From: Schoenoplectus triqueter | Taxonomy: Eukaryota; Streptophyta; Magnoliopsida; Poales; Cyperaceae | Direction: 5' to 3' | DNA: 35,710 nucleotides | Assembly (NCBI GenBank): GCA_964058805.1 | Contig: CAXKVV010001270.1 | Span: 1-35,710 of the forward strand | Notes under the pieces: generated by a model | Databases searched by the model: none | What the model saw: the letters and a program-made list of their open reading frames with translations, nothing else | Told to the model about the DNA's origin: nothing | In this document: positions 1 through 10,140 of the stretch, one piece after another | Layout of the letters: the number at the start of each line of letters is the position of its first letter | Numbering within the stretch: the stretch's first letter is position 1 | Position numbers and translations under genes: made by a program

Positions 1-2
1 GA

Positions 3-833
3 CTTTCACAACAAGCATATATCGATAAAGTTCTCAAGCGATATGGTATGGAAAGTTGTAAACCAGGAAATACCCCTGTTGCTAAAGGAGACAAGTTTAG
101 TCTTGATCAGTGCCCAAAAACAGAACTCGAGAAATCAGAAATGCATCAGATTCCATATGCTTCCTTGATAGGAAGTCTTATGTATGCTCAAGTGTGTACG
201 CGTCCGGATATTGCGTATATCACAGGAATGCTTGGTCGCTATCTCAGTAATCCTGGTATGAATCACTGGAAAGCAGCCAAAAGGGTACTACGGTACTTGC
301 AAAGAACGAAGAATCACATGTTAACATATCGGCGATCAGACAAGCTTGAGGTCATTGGGTATACTGATTCCGACTTTGCGGGTTGTGTGGATAGCTTAAA
401 GTCAACATCCGGTTATATTTTTATGTTGGCTGGAGGAGCTATTTCTTGGAGGAGTGCAAAGCAATCCATGATTGCCTCCTCCACCATGGCAGCCGAATTC
501 ATTGCGTGTTTCGAGGCATCGAACCATGGAATATGGCTAAGGAACTTTGTCACAGGGCTGCGCATTGTGGATACTATTAAGTTACCACTTAAGTTATATT
601 GTGATAATAGTTCAGCAGTGCTGTATTCTAACAACAACAGGAGCTCGTCGAAATCCAAACATATCGACATTAAGTTCCTTGCTGTGAAGGAGAGAGTTCA
701 GAGTGGACTTATAAGTATTGAGCATATTGGTACAGCTTCCATGCTAGCAGATCCACTGACTAAGGGATTGATACCCAAACAGTTTCATGAGCATGTCGCT
801 CATATGGGTATATATGTTACAGAGGATTATTAA
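3..833 (+). CDS. Ty1/copia retrotransposon Pol, C-terminal part (RT tail and RNase H), 5'-truncated by the window edge
   Basis: The reading frame is open from base 3 to the TAA at 831-833, so the protein enters from outside the window and the first internal ATG (48) is not its start. The opening residues, LSQQAYIDKVLKRYGM, match the end of copia reverse transcriptase. Next comes the connection region (YASLIGSLMYA, TRPDIAY, HWKAAKRVLRYL). The RNase H domain follows, with the first catalytic Asp in YTDSDFAG (near 361-382), Glu in AAEF (near 490-501), Asp in YCDNSSA (near 598-618) and a last Asp in LADPLTKGL (near 744-770). RNase H removes the RNA strand of the RNA/DNA hybrid during reverse transcription. 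There is no stop or frameshift in the visible part, so the copy may be fairly young. Protease, integrase and most of RT lie upstream of the window. Confidence 0.95.
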   Translation, partial: LSQQAYIDKVLKRYGMESCKPGNTPVAKGDKFSLDQCPKTELEKSEMHQIPYASLIGSLMYAQVCTRPDIAYITGMLGRYLSNPGMNHWKAAKRVLRYLQRTKNHMLTYRRSDKLEVIGYTDSDFAGCVDSLKSTSGYIFMLAGGAISWRSAKQSMIASSTMAAEFIACFEASNHGIWLRNFVTGLRIVDTIKLPLKLYCDNSSAVLYSNNNRSSSKSKHIDIKFLAVKERVQSGLISIEHIGTASMLADPLTKGLIPKQFHEHVAHMGIYVTEDY

Positions 834-1288
834 GTTGAGTGGGAGTTTGTACTTGTATTTCTTTTTTATGTTTTATATGATATACTTTTTCAGATATCAT
901 GCAGTAGTTCTTATATGATATTCTGTGATTTCGTATGTATCATGCAGTTATTCAGTTATTCAGTTATTCAGTTTTATATACACTCTGAGCTTATAATCGA
1001 CCTCTAATTCAGATTGATTAAGGTGACCAAATTGAAAAATAGGCATGTGGATCACATTACATGTAATTTTCAAACTACACATCCCCTTCATGATTCATGT
1101 CATTCAGTTATGTTTATATCGTGATTTATGTCAGTTTAGTTTCGCTTTATGAGACGAATACTGCATAAAGTCCTTATAAATATGATTGATGGACGGAATT
1201 GGATGATGACATAAAAGGTTATGACAGCATAGTTAAGAGTACTCAATTCAGTATATATATATATATATTTTTCAGATACATATAGCCC
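834..1288 (+). other. Copia 3' non-coding spacer between pol stop and LTR
   Basis: This is AT-rich sequence between the pol stop codon and the polypurine tract, as is usual in plant copia elements. It includes a three-fold 8-bp repeat, CAGTTATT, at 945-968 and a short (TA)n run near 1252-1267. No further reading frame is seen. Confidence 0.7.
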
Positions 1289-1299
1289 AAGTGGGAGAT
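1289..1299 (+). other. Polypurine tract (plus-strand primer) of the copia element
   Basis: AAGTGGGAGAT directly precedes the TGTTGGAAT that opens the LTR. This is the usual copia arrangement, in which the purine-rich RNA escapes RNase H and primes plus-strand DNA. Confidence 0.85.
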
Positions 1300-1952
1300 T
1301 GTTGGAATTAATTATTATTAATTACAATATGTATGGGCTTATATGTAATAAATATATTATATAATGGGCTGTCAAATTATACCCATAATGAAGTGATCAA
1401 ATTCTGTATCGGGTTTATTATATGTCATGAGAAGTGGGACCTTTAATGTGTAGAATGCGTATTAATGACTTTATGATTTAGTGATGGTCTGAATTATATA
1501 AAGTCTCATAATAATACAATTATGCTATTGGTCCCTGGAGAACACAACTATAGACAGCTTTCTGATTAAGCAGCGAACCCGTTAAGAGAAAATCTGGATC
1601 CGATATGGACCCGTTAAGGTATAACTGCACTATGTTATATGGACGTCCATATATATGCAGATATACAGTTGGCTTTGAACATCTTTTCGTTTTCCCACTT
1701 TCTGGCACCCTTTCATTTCCAACAGATCCAGATCTCTCTCTCTTAACACTGTTCCAGTAGAGAAGAAACTGTCTGACGCCGGTCCTCTCAATCACTCCAT
1801 CGGATTAGAGGAAGATCGCTGGAAGGCTAAAGGAGTCTGGTGATCAACGGGGTTGTGTCTCTCTGGAAGACTGACAGCATGGATCAAGGTAACTTAATTT
1901 ATGTTTAGGGTTCACTAGAGGATCATGGCCATAACAGTAAATTATTCTAACA
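1300..1952 (+). mobile_element. 3' long terminal repeat of the copia element (653 bp)
   Basis: The LTR opens with TGTTGGAATTA right after the polypurine tract and is proposed to end with TTATTCTAACA at 1952. The two ends form the short imperfect inverted repeat TGTTGGAAT/ATTCTAACA with the required TG...CA termini. A TATATAAA box at about 1495-1502 is a plausible element promoter. The partner LTR is outside the window, so neither the target duplication nor LTR identity (age) can be checked. The right boundary rests only on the terminal repeat. Confidence 0.8.
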
Positions 1953-3029
1953 ATAAGCCCTAAGTTCATTCTCTCTCTTACACACAAAGAAAAGAAAAGA
2001 AAAGAAGAGAGAAAACATGAAGGTTGTGCAACCTCTCTATCGAGTGACACAACGGTATTATCACGTAAAAAACTAAGAAAACTGACAACTAGGGATTCAT
2101 TCTCTTGGAAGATCACAAAACTGCTGTCATCTTGAAGATGTATGCATAAAAAAAGAGAAATGTTTAAGAGGAGAAAGATTACAATGCAATCGGATAAAAT
2201 TCAGTTAAATTAAATCATGAAACATTATAATGTTTGCGCTCATATTATATTTTTCCCAAGTCTCATTGATGAAATAAAATTCATCACTCAACAGTAGCTC
2301 TCAAAGTGACAGCAAAATCTTTAGAATTTTGTTAGTATGCATGACGTGGATGCAACGTGTCAGTTACTCGACAAGCGTACTTTATTACTCAAAAAAAAAA
2401 ACAAGCGTACTTTGTTACATAACAAGATATAGTAAGAGGTTATCTAGAATTATCTTGCAATCGACCGGTGCAACTGTGTCCTTACTAGAGTTTAATTCAA
2501 TTAATTCCTTACAAATTTTTTCAAAAAAAAATTTCCTTACAAACAAGGGACTTGTCTGAAAGCAATAAAATAGCAAAGCAGTTCACGGTTTCAAGGTGAT
2601 ATGTTTGTTTGTGTAGTCCAGAAACAATGAAACAAATAGGTGGAATTTGCTTGGCCACGTCAGTACACTCGCCGCTTTCAGGAACAGAACCAAAGTTTCT
2701 CCTATACGGTATGCCTGTCGAGAAAATGGAGAATCTAATTTGCTTTAATCCAAATGTTTCCTTTTCTTATATGATAAAAGCGAAAAGGCGAAGAAAAAGA
2801 GATAGACAAGTTTATATAATTTAGAACGGAAATTTTCAACTCAATTTCCATGGATACCAAGAGGTTGGAAACTTTGTACATTATGATCCATTGAATTCTG
2901 TTCAAATAATTAATGTCGAAGAGATGAAAGTTGCACATGTACCTTAGTACCATTTGAAAAAAATTTATCTATTCAACCACTTAATTTTATTATTTGAAAC
3001 AGTTGCACGTACACCACGTTAAATTTAAA
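1953..3029. other. Intergenic DNA, no gene recognised
   Basis: AT-rich sequence without a convincing gene. Small ORFs at 2329-2559, 2609-2824 and 2735-2953 have no recognisable domain. A short direct repeat, ACAAGCGTACTTT, occurs twice near 2371 and 2401 around an A-run. Confidence 0.5.
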
Positions 3030-3400
3030 ATTTCAAGTTAAAAATAACTGATCTGATCTGTTCAATTTGTTCTTCATATCAAATTTCATTAATTTTTTTA
3101 TATGAAAATTTTATGGGATGTAAAAATTTGGAGTGTTTTGAGCATTTTAAGTCACCGTTTTTCATTTTTAAAAATGATGTTCAAATATTAAATATTTTAT
3201 TATTATTTTAGAGCTAATATTTAAAAATTTAAAAATATGACTTAAAAAACTCAAAACACTTCAAATTTTTGCATTCCATAAGATTTTCATATAAATAATT
3301 TAATGAGTATGATAAATTAAAATTTGAATATGATTTGATATACTTTTTGAGTTAAGATCATGGAAGGCCTCCGTGAGGTTAAACTCAAGATATCTTTACT
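3030..3400. mobile_element. Foldback element A1, left arm replaced by a piece of family C
   Basis: From about 3087 to 3400 the sequence folds back on itself: ATATGAAAATTTTATGGGAT... in the left arm pairs with ...CATAAGATTTTCATAT in the right arm, around an AT-rich centre near 3190-3215. The right end keeps the family A terminus, CTCAAGATATCTTTAC. The expected left terminus is missing. In its place, 3030-3085 resembles the arm of family C (AATAACTGATCTGATCTGTTCAA...), so this is a chimeric or recombined copy. It abuts a (TA)n(GA)n tract on the right. Confidence 0.7.
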
Positions 3401-3420
3401 ATATATAAAGAGAGAGATAG

Positions 3421-3823
3421 TCTGACTATGGTGCTTTGCAAAATACAAAAACGTTGTGTGTTTTGTGTTCTATTTTTAATTTGAAGTTAGAAATAATCAA
3501 TCCGAACCGTCCAATCTAATCTTCAAATTAAAATCTATTAGTAAACTAAATTTTATATTTTTTAGAATTTATTTGTTATTTTTTCTGGTAAGGAGAAAAT
3601 GACTTGATCTGAGAATTCTGGTTCATCCAAAAATGACGGTTTTCTCTCTATCCAAAAAAATAGCAAATAAATTTCGAAAAAAAATTTAAAATTTGGTTTA
3701 CTAATAGATTTTGATACGGAGATTAGATTGAACGATTTGGATCAATCATTTCTGACTTAAAATTAATAATAGAGCGCAAATCACACAACGCTCTTGTGCT
3801 TTACAAAACACCATAACCTAATT
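3421..3823. mobile_element. Foldback element C1 (full-length inverted repeat, ~400 bp)
   Basis: It starts GACTATGGTGCTTTGCAAAA and ends with the complement, TTTACAAAACACCATAACC. The two arms are complementary nearly throughout: ACTAATAGATTTTGATACGG on the right pairs with AATCTATTAGTAAACTAAAT on the left. The centre carries GATCTGAGAATTCTGGTTCA. It is flanked by (TA)n and (GA)n tracts. It has no coding capacity, so it is a MITE-like passenger whose source transposase is unknown. Confidence 0.8.
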
Positions 3824-3850
3824 CTATATATATACACACAGAGAGAGAGA

Positions 3851-4170
3851 ATAAAGATATCGTGAGTTTAAGCTCGTGGAGGTCTTCCGTGAGCTTTACT
3901 CAAAAAATACATCAAATCATCTCTAAATTTTAATTTATCATCCTCATTAAATTTTTTATATGTAAATCTCGTGGGATGCAAAAATTTGAAGTGTTTTAAC
4001 AAACCATGACTTGAAAAAGCTCAAAACACTTCAAATTTTTATATCTCATAAGATTTTCATATAAATAATTTTAATAAGTATGATAAGTTAAAATTTATAA
4101 ATATTTTATTACATTTTTTTAGTTAAACTTACAAAAGTCTTTCGTGAGCTTAATCTCACGGTATCTTTAA
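3851..4170. mobile_element. Foldback element A2 (shortened centre)
   Basis: The left terminus TAAAGATATCGTGAGTTTAA and the right terminus TTAATCTCACGGTATCTTTA are complementary, as are the adjoining arms. The centre present in A3 has been lost: GTGTTTTAACAAACCATGAC joins the two arms directly. It is about 320 bp, against about 400 for the full-length A3. Confidence 0.8.
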
Positions 4171-4911
4171 TCTCAATGTATATAGATATATTGAAAGGTC
4201 GAACTTCATCTCAATTTAAGGAAATAATTTAACAAACGTCACATAAGGGTCAACCTTGGCGTCTGATGAAATGCTTCATGTGTACTGAAGAGACAAAGAG
4301 AGTAATCAGTTATATTTAAATAAAATATACATATATCATATCATGAACCTGATGTATCAGAACCTACACTGGTACAGTATTGATATATACCAGATCCTCC
4401 AACTAGTTTTTAATATTCTGTAGATGAATGCAAGAGATAACTTCAGGCTTATCTCATGAGGACTAAGAGCGACTTTGTGATCTTTCATAGTTTGCAAATT
4501 CGCCGATTCCGAGTTGACTCGGCCAAATCGGTGACGAGACGAAATTTACTTAGTTTTGCGACCGAATGTTTCTTTCAAAAATATCATCAAAATTGGCAGA
4601 GCCAGTTGGGTCAGCTGAGTCAAGATCTGAAGCTGACGCCATAATACAAATTTTTTGTATTTAATATAATTTATTCAAGGAAGAGTTACCATAATGCATG
4701 CAAAGGATGGTTCAAAAGCAAAACAGTACAAACACCAAAATAACAAAATAAAAATGAAAAGGTGTTTGAAAATAAAAATGATCCAACCAACTCGACACAC
4801 AGTAAATGAATGTGTTTAAGTTGTAATTCTATAAAATGTAAGTTTGAATAGAGATATGCAGATTGATTTATTATTAAGTAAATATGTATAAGATATTTCT
4901 TTTTTCTATAT
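4171..4911. other. Intergenic DNA, no gene recognised
   Basis: AT-rich DNA with a slightly GC-richer island (4456-4644). The island holds a 62-codon ORF without any known domain, so it is not called as a gene. Confidence 0.5.
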
Positions 4912-5190
4912 TTTTGTACTAAATGTGAGAATGCATCAGTATAACTGATTAGTTTAAATATTTATATTATATTAAATTTGTGAATTATTTGAGTGTAATG
5001 TGTTGTTTTAACGTCAATTTGTGATTAAATATTTTTTTATATTTTTTCTTTTTTAAAGACAAATAATTTTTTTCTGAAAAAAATATGAGTCTCTGATCCA
5101 ATTCAGCTAATTCTGTATTATTCTTCCAATTTTGATTTCATGATCAACTTGTTGATTCCGATTTTCATTTTCATTTTGTGAATCTTGATT
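4912..5190 (+). repeat. Dispersed repeat, copy 1 (second copy at about 12480-12720)
   Basis: Shares diverged blocks in the same order with 12480-12720: ATGTGAGAATGCATCA / ATGTGAGAATGTATCA, GAATTATTTGAGTGTAATGT / GGATTATTTGAGTGTGATAT, and a final part with CATGATCAACTTGTTGATTC / CACGATCAACTTGCCGATTC. The second copy lies in the right part of the hAT-like element at 11642-12918. The repeat may therefore be transposon-derived; its class is unknown. Confidence 0.6.
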
Positions 5191-5229
5191 AAAAGTATAT
5201 AGATATTACCTAATCGATATGTCTATATT

Positions 5230-5645
5230 TAATCACTGAAATTAACATAGCAGGTAAGGATCTATTAAATTTCACCGAGTTTTTCTCAAAAAAACCTTTC
5301 CATTTGTTATCCTAAAAGAACTTTTAATTTCTTTGAAGAAAATATTTACTAGTTCATTATCAATCATGAAATAACTTTTGATTATATTTCTTTTCATTTA
5401 ATTTGAGTGAACCTTTTCCGAATTAACTTCTGAAATTTTCAATCTAAAATAATTTGATTTTGAGGTACAAAATCATGATCAAACTAAAAATGTACAATCC
5501 ATGCATGATATTCAGGGATAACGATATATATCTAGCTATGATCTTATCTAGCAGCTAGTTGTCTGCAAATGGTTCAACCGTCCAAAATCAAGAAGTGGAC
5601 AAGTTCAATCTCCATCATGTGGCGGATTATGTGATACCAATCATT
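5230..5645 (+). repeat. Diverged direct duplication, left copy (partner 6350-6740)
   Basis: Blocks shared in order with 6350-6740 include AAGGATCTATTAAATTT / AAGGATCTATTCAATTT, ATTTGTTATCCTAAAAGAAC / ATTTGTTATCCTAGAAGAAC, CCTTTTCCGAATTAA, and the longest block TCTAGCAGCTAGTTGTCTGC (identical), followed by AAATGGTTC and ACCGTCCA. The offset is about 1.1 kb. No coding potential is conserved between the two copies. Confidence 0.8.
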
Positions 5646-5769
5646 TAGAGAGATATATAAATCAATAATTTCTGAAGAATTTTGTGTCTAGTTAGACCGT
5701 ACGGTGACATCTCATGGTTGCATAATTACATTTTTTTTTTGTATTATTTTGAACATTTTGCAAAGATAA

Positions 5770-5850
5770 GGATATTATCTGAGTTCCATTCAAAATATGA
5801 TAAAATAATGGAAACAAATTTATTTTACAAAAATCCAAAAATATTTTTTT
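5770..5850 (+). repeat. Short dispersed repeat (partner at 33815-33890)
   Basis: GTTCCATTCAAAATATGAT and the bases around it recur at 33838-33880 with few changes (ATTCCATTCAAAATATGAT). The second copy ends where the Helitron at 33892 begins. Confidence 0.6.
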
Positions 5851-5948
5851 TACAAAAGCGCCACTTCGTAGAACTATGTTTTATTACTTTTATTCTGGAT
5901 ATGCCTTCAACCGTCATCATTCTCAGCTGGTCTGCTATGCGATATATT

Positions 5949-6060
5949 CAGGGGCGGATTTAGAGTAGAACAGGAGTCAGTTGACCCCTCTGAATTTAAA
6001 AAAATAGTATTTTTAGACTAAAATTTTGTTAATTTAACTGCCGAATTAAAATTCCTCATT
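5949..6060 (+). mobile_element. hAT-type terminus (left end only)
   Basis: CAGGGGCGGATTTAG resembles the CAGGGG termini of the hAT-type elements at 11642 and 12241, and GTTGACCCCTCTGAATTT follows it as in the 11642 copy (GCTGACCCCCCGCATTT). No matching right end with an 8-bp target duplication of GATATATT was found, so the element is truncated or its far end has decayed. Confidence 0.45.
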
Positions 6061-6349
6061 TACCTCTAAATATATTGGTACAATATCGGTACCAGATCCA
6101 TTAACTGGTCATCAATATCCTCAACATGAACTGGTGCAAGAGATATATTGCAATCAAGATATATAAAATATACGTAATCCAGATGTTTGAAATTAACATA
6201 TATGGAGAATTAATTTTGATCTAGTGACAAAATCAATGCTCTCTCTGTGAGAGATTACAAACTCACCTAGATATGAGTTCTTTATCGAGATTTAAATTTA
6301 AATAGATTAGACTTTCATTTTTATCTAAAAAGAATGAGAGATATATATA

Positions 6350-6740
6350 ATATTATCTTATCCATAAGTAATTTAATATAGCATCTAAGGATCTATTCAA
6401 TTTTACTGAGCTTTTCTATTTGTTATCCTAGAAGAACTTTAATTTTCTTTAAAGAGGATATTTACTAATTGATTTTCAATCATGAAAATAACGTGTGATT
6501 GTATTCCTCTTCATTTAATTAATTTAAAGGGAACTGGCCTTTTCCGAATTAATCTTCTGAAAGTTTCAATTTTAGGTAATTTAATTTTCTGGTACAACAT
6601 CATGATCAAACTGTCCATCATATTCAGGGATAAGGATATTCATGATTTATCTAGCAGCTAGTTGTCTGCAAATGGTTCGACCGTCCAGGATCAAGGAATA
6701 GACGCGTTCAATCTCTTGTGGCAAATTATATGCGACCACC
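6350..6740 (+). repeat. Diverged direct duplication, right copy (partner 5230-5645)
   Basis: See the left copy. This copy carries several small indels, for example a gained AATTAATTTAAAGGG stretch near 6517-6532. That suggests an old duplication under no constraint. Confidence 0.8.
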
Positions 6741-8400
6741 GCATATATATCCCCGTTTCATGTGAAATTAATTAAAAATGAAGTAATCGTTAATTCATCT
6801 GTTTCACTTGACAAGATTTTAAATAGTGATTATCGCGTCATCGGACATAATTCTAAAAAAAACTATTATGCTATAGCAAAAGCTATTTGATATAACAAAA
6901 ATAAATAATATCAATATTTTTATCTAAAGATTCATATAGTAAATAACACAAAATCAATTAAAGGATAATACTGATATTAAATAAATATAATTTTTAAATT
7001 GCTATTAAAAAAATCTTTGATATAGTAAATTATTAAATTAAGTAATATATATTATTTTCTGTCAAGTGCATTCCATTATTAACTAAAGTCCATGATGAAT
7101 TAATTTAAATGCTAAATTTTAAATTATACTAAATCTGAAAATAAAGATTTTTAGATTAATTTAGTTTTAATTAGATTAATTGCTCAAGTTCAAGATACTG
7201 TCTAGTATTAGTTATTATTTCAGGTAAAGAAAGAAACCTAAGAAGAACACAAGAGAAACATTAAAATTGGAGTCAAACTAGAACATTGATAACAAAGAAG
7301 AAAAGAATTTTGATCCGAAATTTATATATAGTGATTAAGATTATATGTTAATATTATATATCTTGTTCTTAACTTTCCAAAGCACTCTGAATCACCTCAT
7401 TCCGAGTTCGGATGAAAAAATTATGACAATTAATTGAGATTTATTGTAAATAAATGTACGATAGCGTGCAATAACACTGCTATACGCTATACATAACAGC
7501 GGTTCACTATCGCCGCTATAGTGTAAATAGCACACACAACGCAGTGTAGATGTATAGCATAGCATTTTTGTTCTAAAAATATTATAGCGTGCTATTTAAA
7601 ACAATGATATTTAATAATGAAGTGAAATTATTATTACAAATAAATTTTAATTTAAAAGATCAAAATAAATTTTAATTATCCCAATTTTTTCTAGTTTTGT
7701 CCTCTTCTTGCACTTCTTTGACAAATTGTTCCAACATCATGCTCTTATTATTATTTTGAAATATTTTTTATATATTCATAATTAATATCTTTAAGACTTC
7801 AAAACAATGATATCTTTAAGATGAAAACTATTATATAGTTTTTTTGCACAAAATGCTTGTTATGAAATCAATTTCGCACAAAATACTTGTAATTCCATTA
7901 GGTAGTGAGTCTTGAAAAAGAGGCCCTCAGACCTCAGCTATTGTAAATATGTTTGTTCGTTGTAAATAATATCTTATATAACAAAAGGTTCCAACTTAGT
8001 GTGGTAAGATGTTATAATTTTTTTTTCAAAAAAAAAGATAGCTGTATATTTTGTGTCTAGCATACGAAACGAAATATGTATGAAGTTGAAGTATAAACCA
8101 GGGAGACATTTGTACACCACGGTCCACATAATACCACACCGAACGAAAACAAACAAATAAACATTTTTTTCTATAAATGAAGGATCTGACTCGTTAGACT
8201 TGAAATGGACAGATGTGTGGGGCCCACAATCACAACGCGCAGCCCATTGCCCACAGGATCACGCAACTTGGGCAAAACCGCAGCAGTAGCACTGGCTAAA
8301 TTTAAATGTTTTATAAATCTTAAAAAATATTTTTGTTCTAACCAGATCCAGATTTTTTTAACCAGTAGCACTGGCTAAAAGTATGATTTTTTTTTTACGC
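6741..8400. other. Intergenic AT-rich DNA; possible TE remnant rich in GCTATA/TATAGC
   Basis: No gene is seen. From about 7460 to 7600 there is a cluster of GCTATA, TATAGC and AGCGTGCTAT motifs in both orientations, including the end-like TATAGCGTGCTATTTAAAAC. Its style suggests an old terminal-inverted-repeat transposon, but no boundaries could be fixed. A 17-bp direct repeat, CAGTAGCACTGGCTAAA, occurs at 8284-8300 and 8363-8379. Confidence 0.4.
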
Positions 8401-8412
8401 ATACAGCCAGAT

Positions 8413-8429
8413 CTGAGTTTGCAACTCGG
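8413..8429. repeat. CGAGTT-AACTCG palindrome 1
   Basis: CTGAGTTTGCAACTCGG is an imperfect palindrome of the form CCGAGTTTTNAACTCGG, preceded by CCAGAT. Related copies lie at 10063-10079, 10094-10112, 19065-19080 and 19097-19111, always beside MULE or plant-mobile-domain remains. Confidence 0.6.
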
Positions 8430-8689
8430 GTCTAATCTTTTTTTTTGTTGTTAATTTAGTTTAGAAATAAAATAAAGTATATAAATGATTGTATATTAAA
8501 GTAAAATTATTGAATGATTATTATTTAGTGATTTAATGATTTAAAAATTATTATGTTATATGAAAATTTTGTAAGAAGTTAGTGTCAAAACATAAATAGG
8601 GAAAACTAAATTTTAAACCATAAATGAGAAAATGAAAGTAGATATATAAACAACATTCTCTGAAAAAAATATCAACGCCTACGAAATAT

Positions 8690-9170
8690 CCTCCTAATGA
8701 GAGACGGATTGTATTTTGCGTCTGCCAGTGCCTGCGTCTTGCGTCTGCCAGTGCCTGCGTCTCGAGCACTCGGGTGGACAGACCAGGAGGCGCGAGGAGC
8801 ATCATATTGGGTACTGAAGGTTCCAACACCCGGATCAAAGCTCATTTAACTCATCAGCTCAGAGTACGACGTGAAATCTCCCTGAAATAAGTCAAACACA
8901 TCAGTCATTTGCTCTGGTGCCGGGTTAGGTGGGCCATGAGTCGGACGGTCAACGACAGAGATAATGATGTCCTCAAGATCCGTCGGAAGACCTGTACAAG
9001 TAAATTACATATATTTACTTTAAATAAATTGTCATGAGTGATTTATCTAACTGACAATCACCCACGATCGCTATCTGATAGACACCAAGTCGATGCAGAT
9101 ATGGATCCATCTGTGTGTTGTATGATATTTTCGGACGATGTTCGTTCAAACGAAGAGTGTTATGCGGCTG
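8690..9170 (-). pseudogene. Relic of a plant mobile domain (PMD) protein gene, two fragments
   Basis: Read on the minus strand, about 9170 to 9035 gives a frame with LRLNEHRPKISYNTQMDPYL followed by HRLGVYQIAIVGDCQLDKSL. This resembles the start of the plant mobile domain (the transposon-associated 'aminotransferase-like, PMD' or phosphatase-7-long-form type, usually RLREHRP...YL.R.G.Y....G...LD..L). After an interruption ending in TTGTACAG, a possible splice acceptor, a second frame gives GLPTDLEDIIISVVDRPTHG and then ...FDLFQGDFTSYSELMS-stop. A perfect 2 x 23-bp tandem repeat at 8717-8762 shifts the frame further on. The rest of the domain is missing. PMD genes often travel in MULE or retrotransposon contexts. 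The family call comes from pattern memory and needs a profile search. Confidence 0.5.
8717..8762 (+). repeat. Perfect tandem duplication, 2 x 23 bp
   Basis: The 23-bp unit (TGCGTCTGCCAGTGCCTGCG plus TCT) occurs twice without a mismatch, in a GC-richer patch. The unit is not a multiple of three, so it would break a frame crossing it. Confidence 0.9.
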
Positions 9171-9409
9171 TAAAAATTTATTTGTTACATATGACTAAGA
9201 AAACTTACAGATTAAATTATTTTAAAGTATATATTTTTTAGGTATTTATTTGTTACATACGACTGTTAAAATTAATTATAAAGTATTTTTTCCATATTAT
9301 ACGATTAAGAATACTTACATCGGTTCTGGCCCTCTGTGACCTATGTTCATTTTTGGGTACGACAATCAGTTGCGGATACTCCATTTTTCACTATAATTAT
9401 TTTAAAAAA

Positions 9410-9570
9410 TGCAAATTTGATACAATTTTAGTAGAATTAAATTAATTATAAATTTGGTCTAATTTGGTGCAATTTGATACAATATGGTAAATTTTGGTGT
9501 CATTTCATGCAATTTGGTACAATTTGGTGCAATAATTGGTTTAATTTCATGCAATTTAGTATCATTCAAT
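9410..9570 (+). repeat. Degenerate short-period repeat of CAATTTGGT-like units
   Basis: GCAATTTGGTACAATTTGGT and variants (TGCAATTTGATACAATATGG, CATGCAATTTAGTATCATTC) recur with a period near 10-11 bp over about 160 bp. This is a decayed microsatellite or minisatellite with no gene in it. Confidence 0.55.
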
Positions 9571-9849
9571 AATTTCACATAATTAACCTATCTACATTAT
9601 AATTAACATTATTTGACCTAATTTAATTTAATAATTTTAAAATAATTAGCCTCATTAGTGCTAATATACAATTAACCTAATTATAACTGTATAATTCAAT
9701 ATTAACACTACAAATCAACCAAACCAAACTATATTAACTCTATTTCAATAATCACTGTAATTATACTAACTAAATCTAATAAAACTACTAATTTTTATAA
9801 ATTCGGATTTAAATTTAAAATCAAAAATTACCTATGAAATTACGACCAA

Positions 9850-10140
9850 ATCGACGGATCGATGAGTTTTTTCAACTCTCCTCCGAGCGATAAGAAGTTT
9901 CGCGTAAATGGTTTACAAATTGAAACAAAATTGGGATAGATCTATTAAAATTGGGAAAAAAAATCATTTTTTTCAGTTGAAGAAGAAGAGGGCAGCAGCT
10001 AGGAGAGAGAGTGGAGGGGGAACACACGGGTCGGGTTTGGGTTTTAACGGGGGCTGTCAGATCCGAATTTTGAACTCGGTCCTAGAGGCTGGACCCGGGT
10101 TCAAAACTCGGGCTAGGCCGGAGGACGCGGGGGTTTGACT
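9850..10140 (-). other. GC-richer, TE-leader-like region upstream of the PMD relic
   Basis: The minus strand of this stretch is C/T-rich, then has a possible splice donor (CATAG|GTAATTTTTG near 9835). It looks like the 5' leader and first intron boundary of a transposon-borne gene pointing toward the PMD relic. The plus-strand ORF at 9908-10138 has no recognisable domain. Two CGAGTT-AACTCG palindromes lie at 10063-10079 and 10094-10112. Confidence 0.35.
10063..10112. repeat. CGAGTT-AACTCG palindromes 2 and 3
   Basis: CCGAATTTTGAACTCGG (10063-10079) and CCCGGGTTCAAAACTCGGG (10094-10112) are two versions of the same palindrome, about 31 bp apart. The first is preceded by CAGAT, as at 8413. Confidence 0.65.

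Noticed and set aside
4456..4644. 62-codon ORF in a slightly GC-richer patch
   Set aside because: No recognisable domain, no promoter or splice pattern, and its length is within chance for this window.
9908..10138. 76-codon plus-strand ORF in the GC-richer leader region
   Set aside because: Low-complexity Lys/Arg/Gly translation of a region better explained as the leader of a minus-strand transposon gene.
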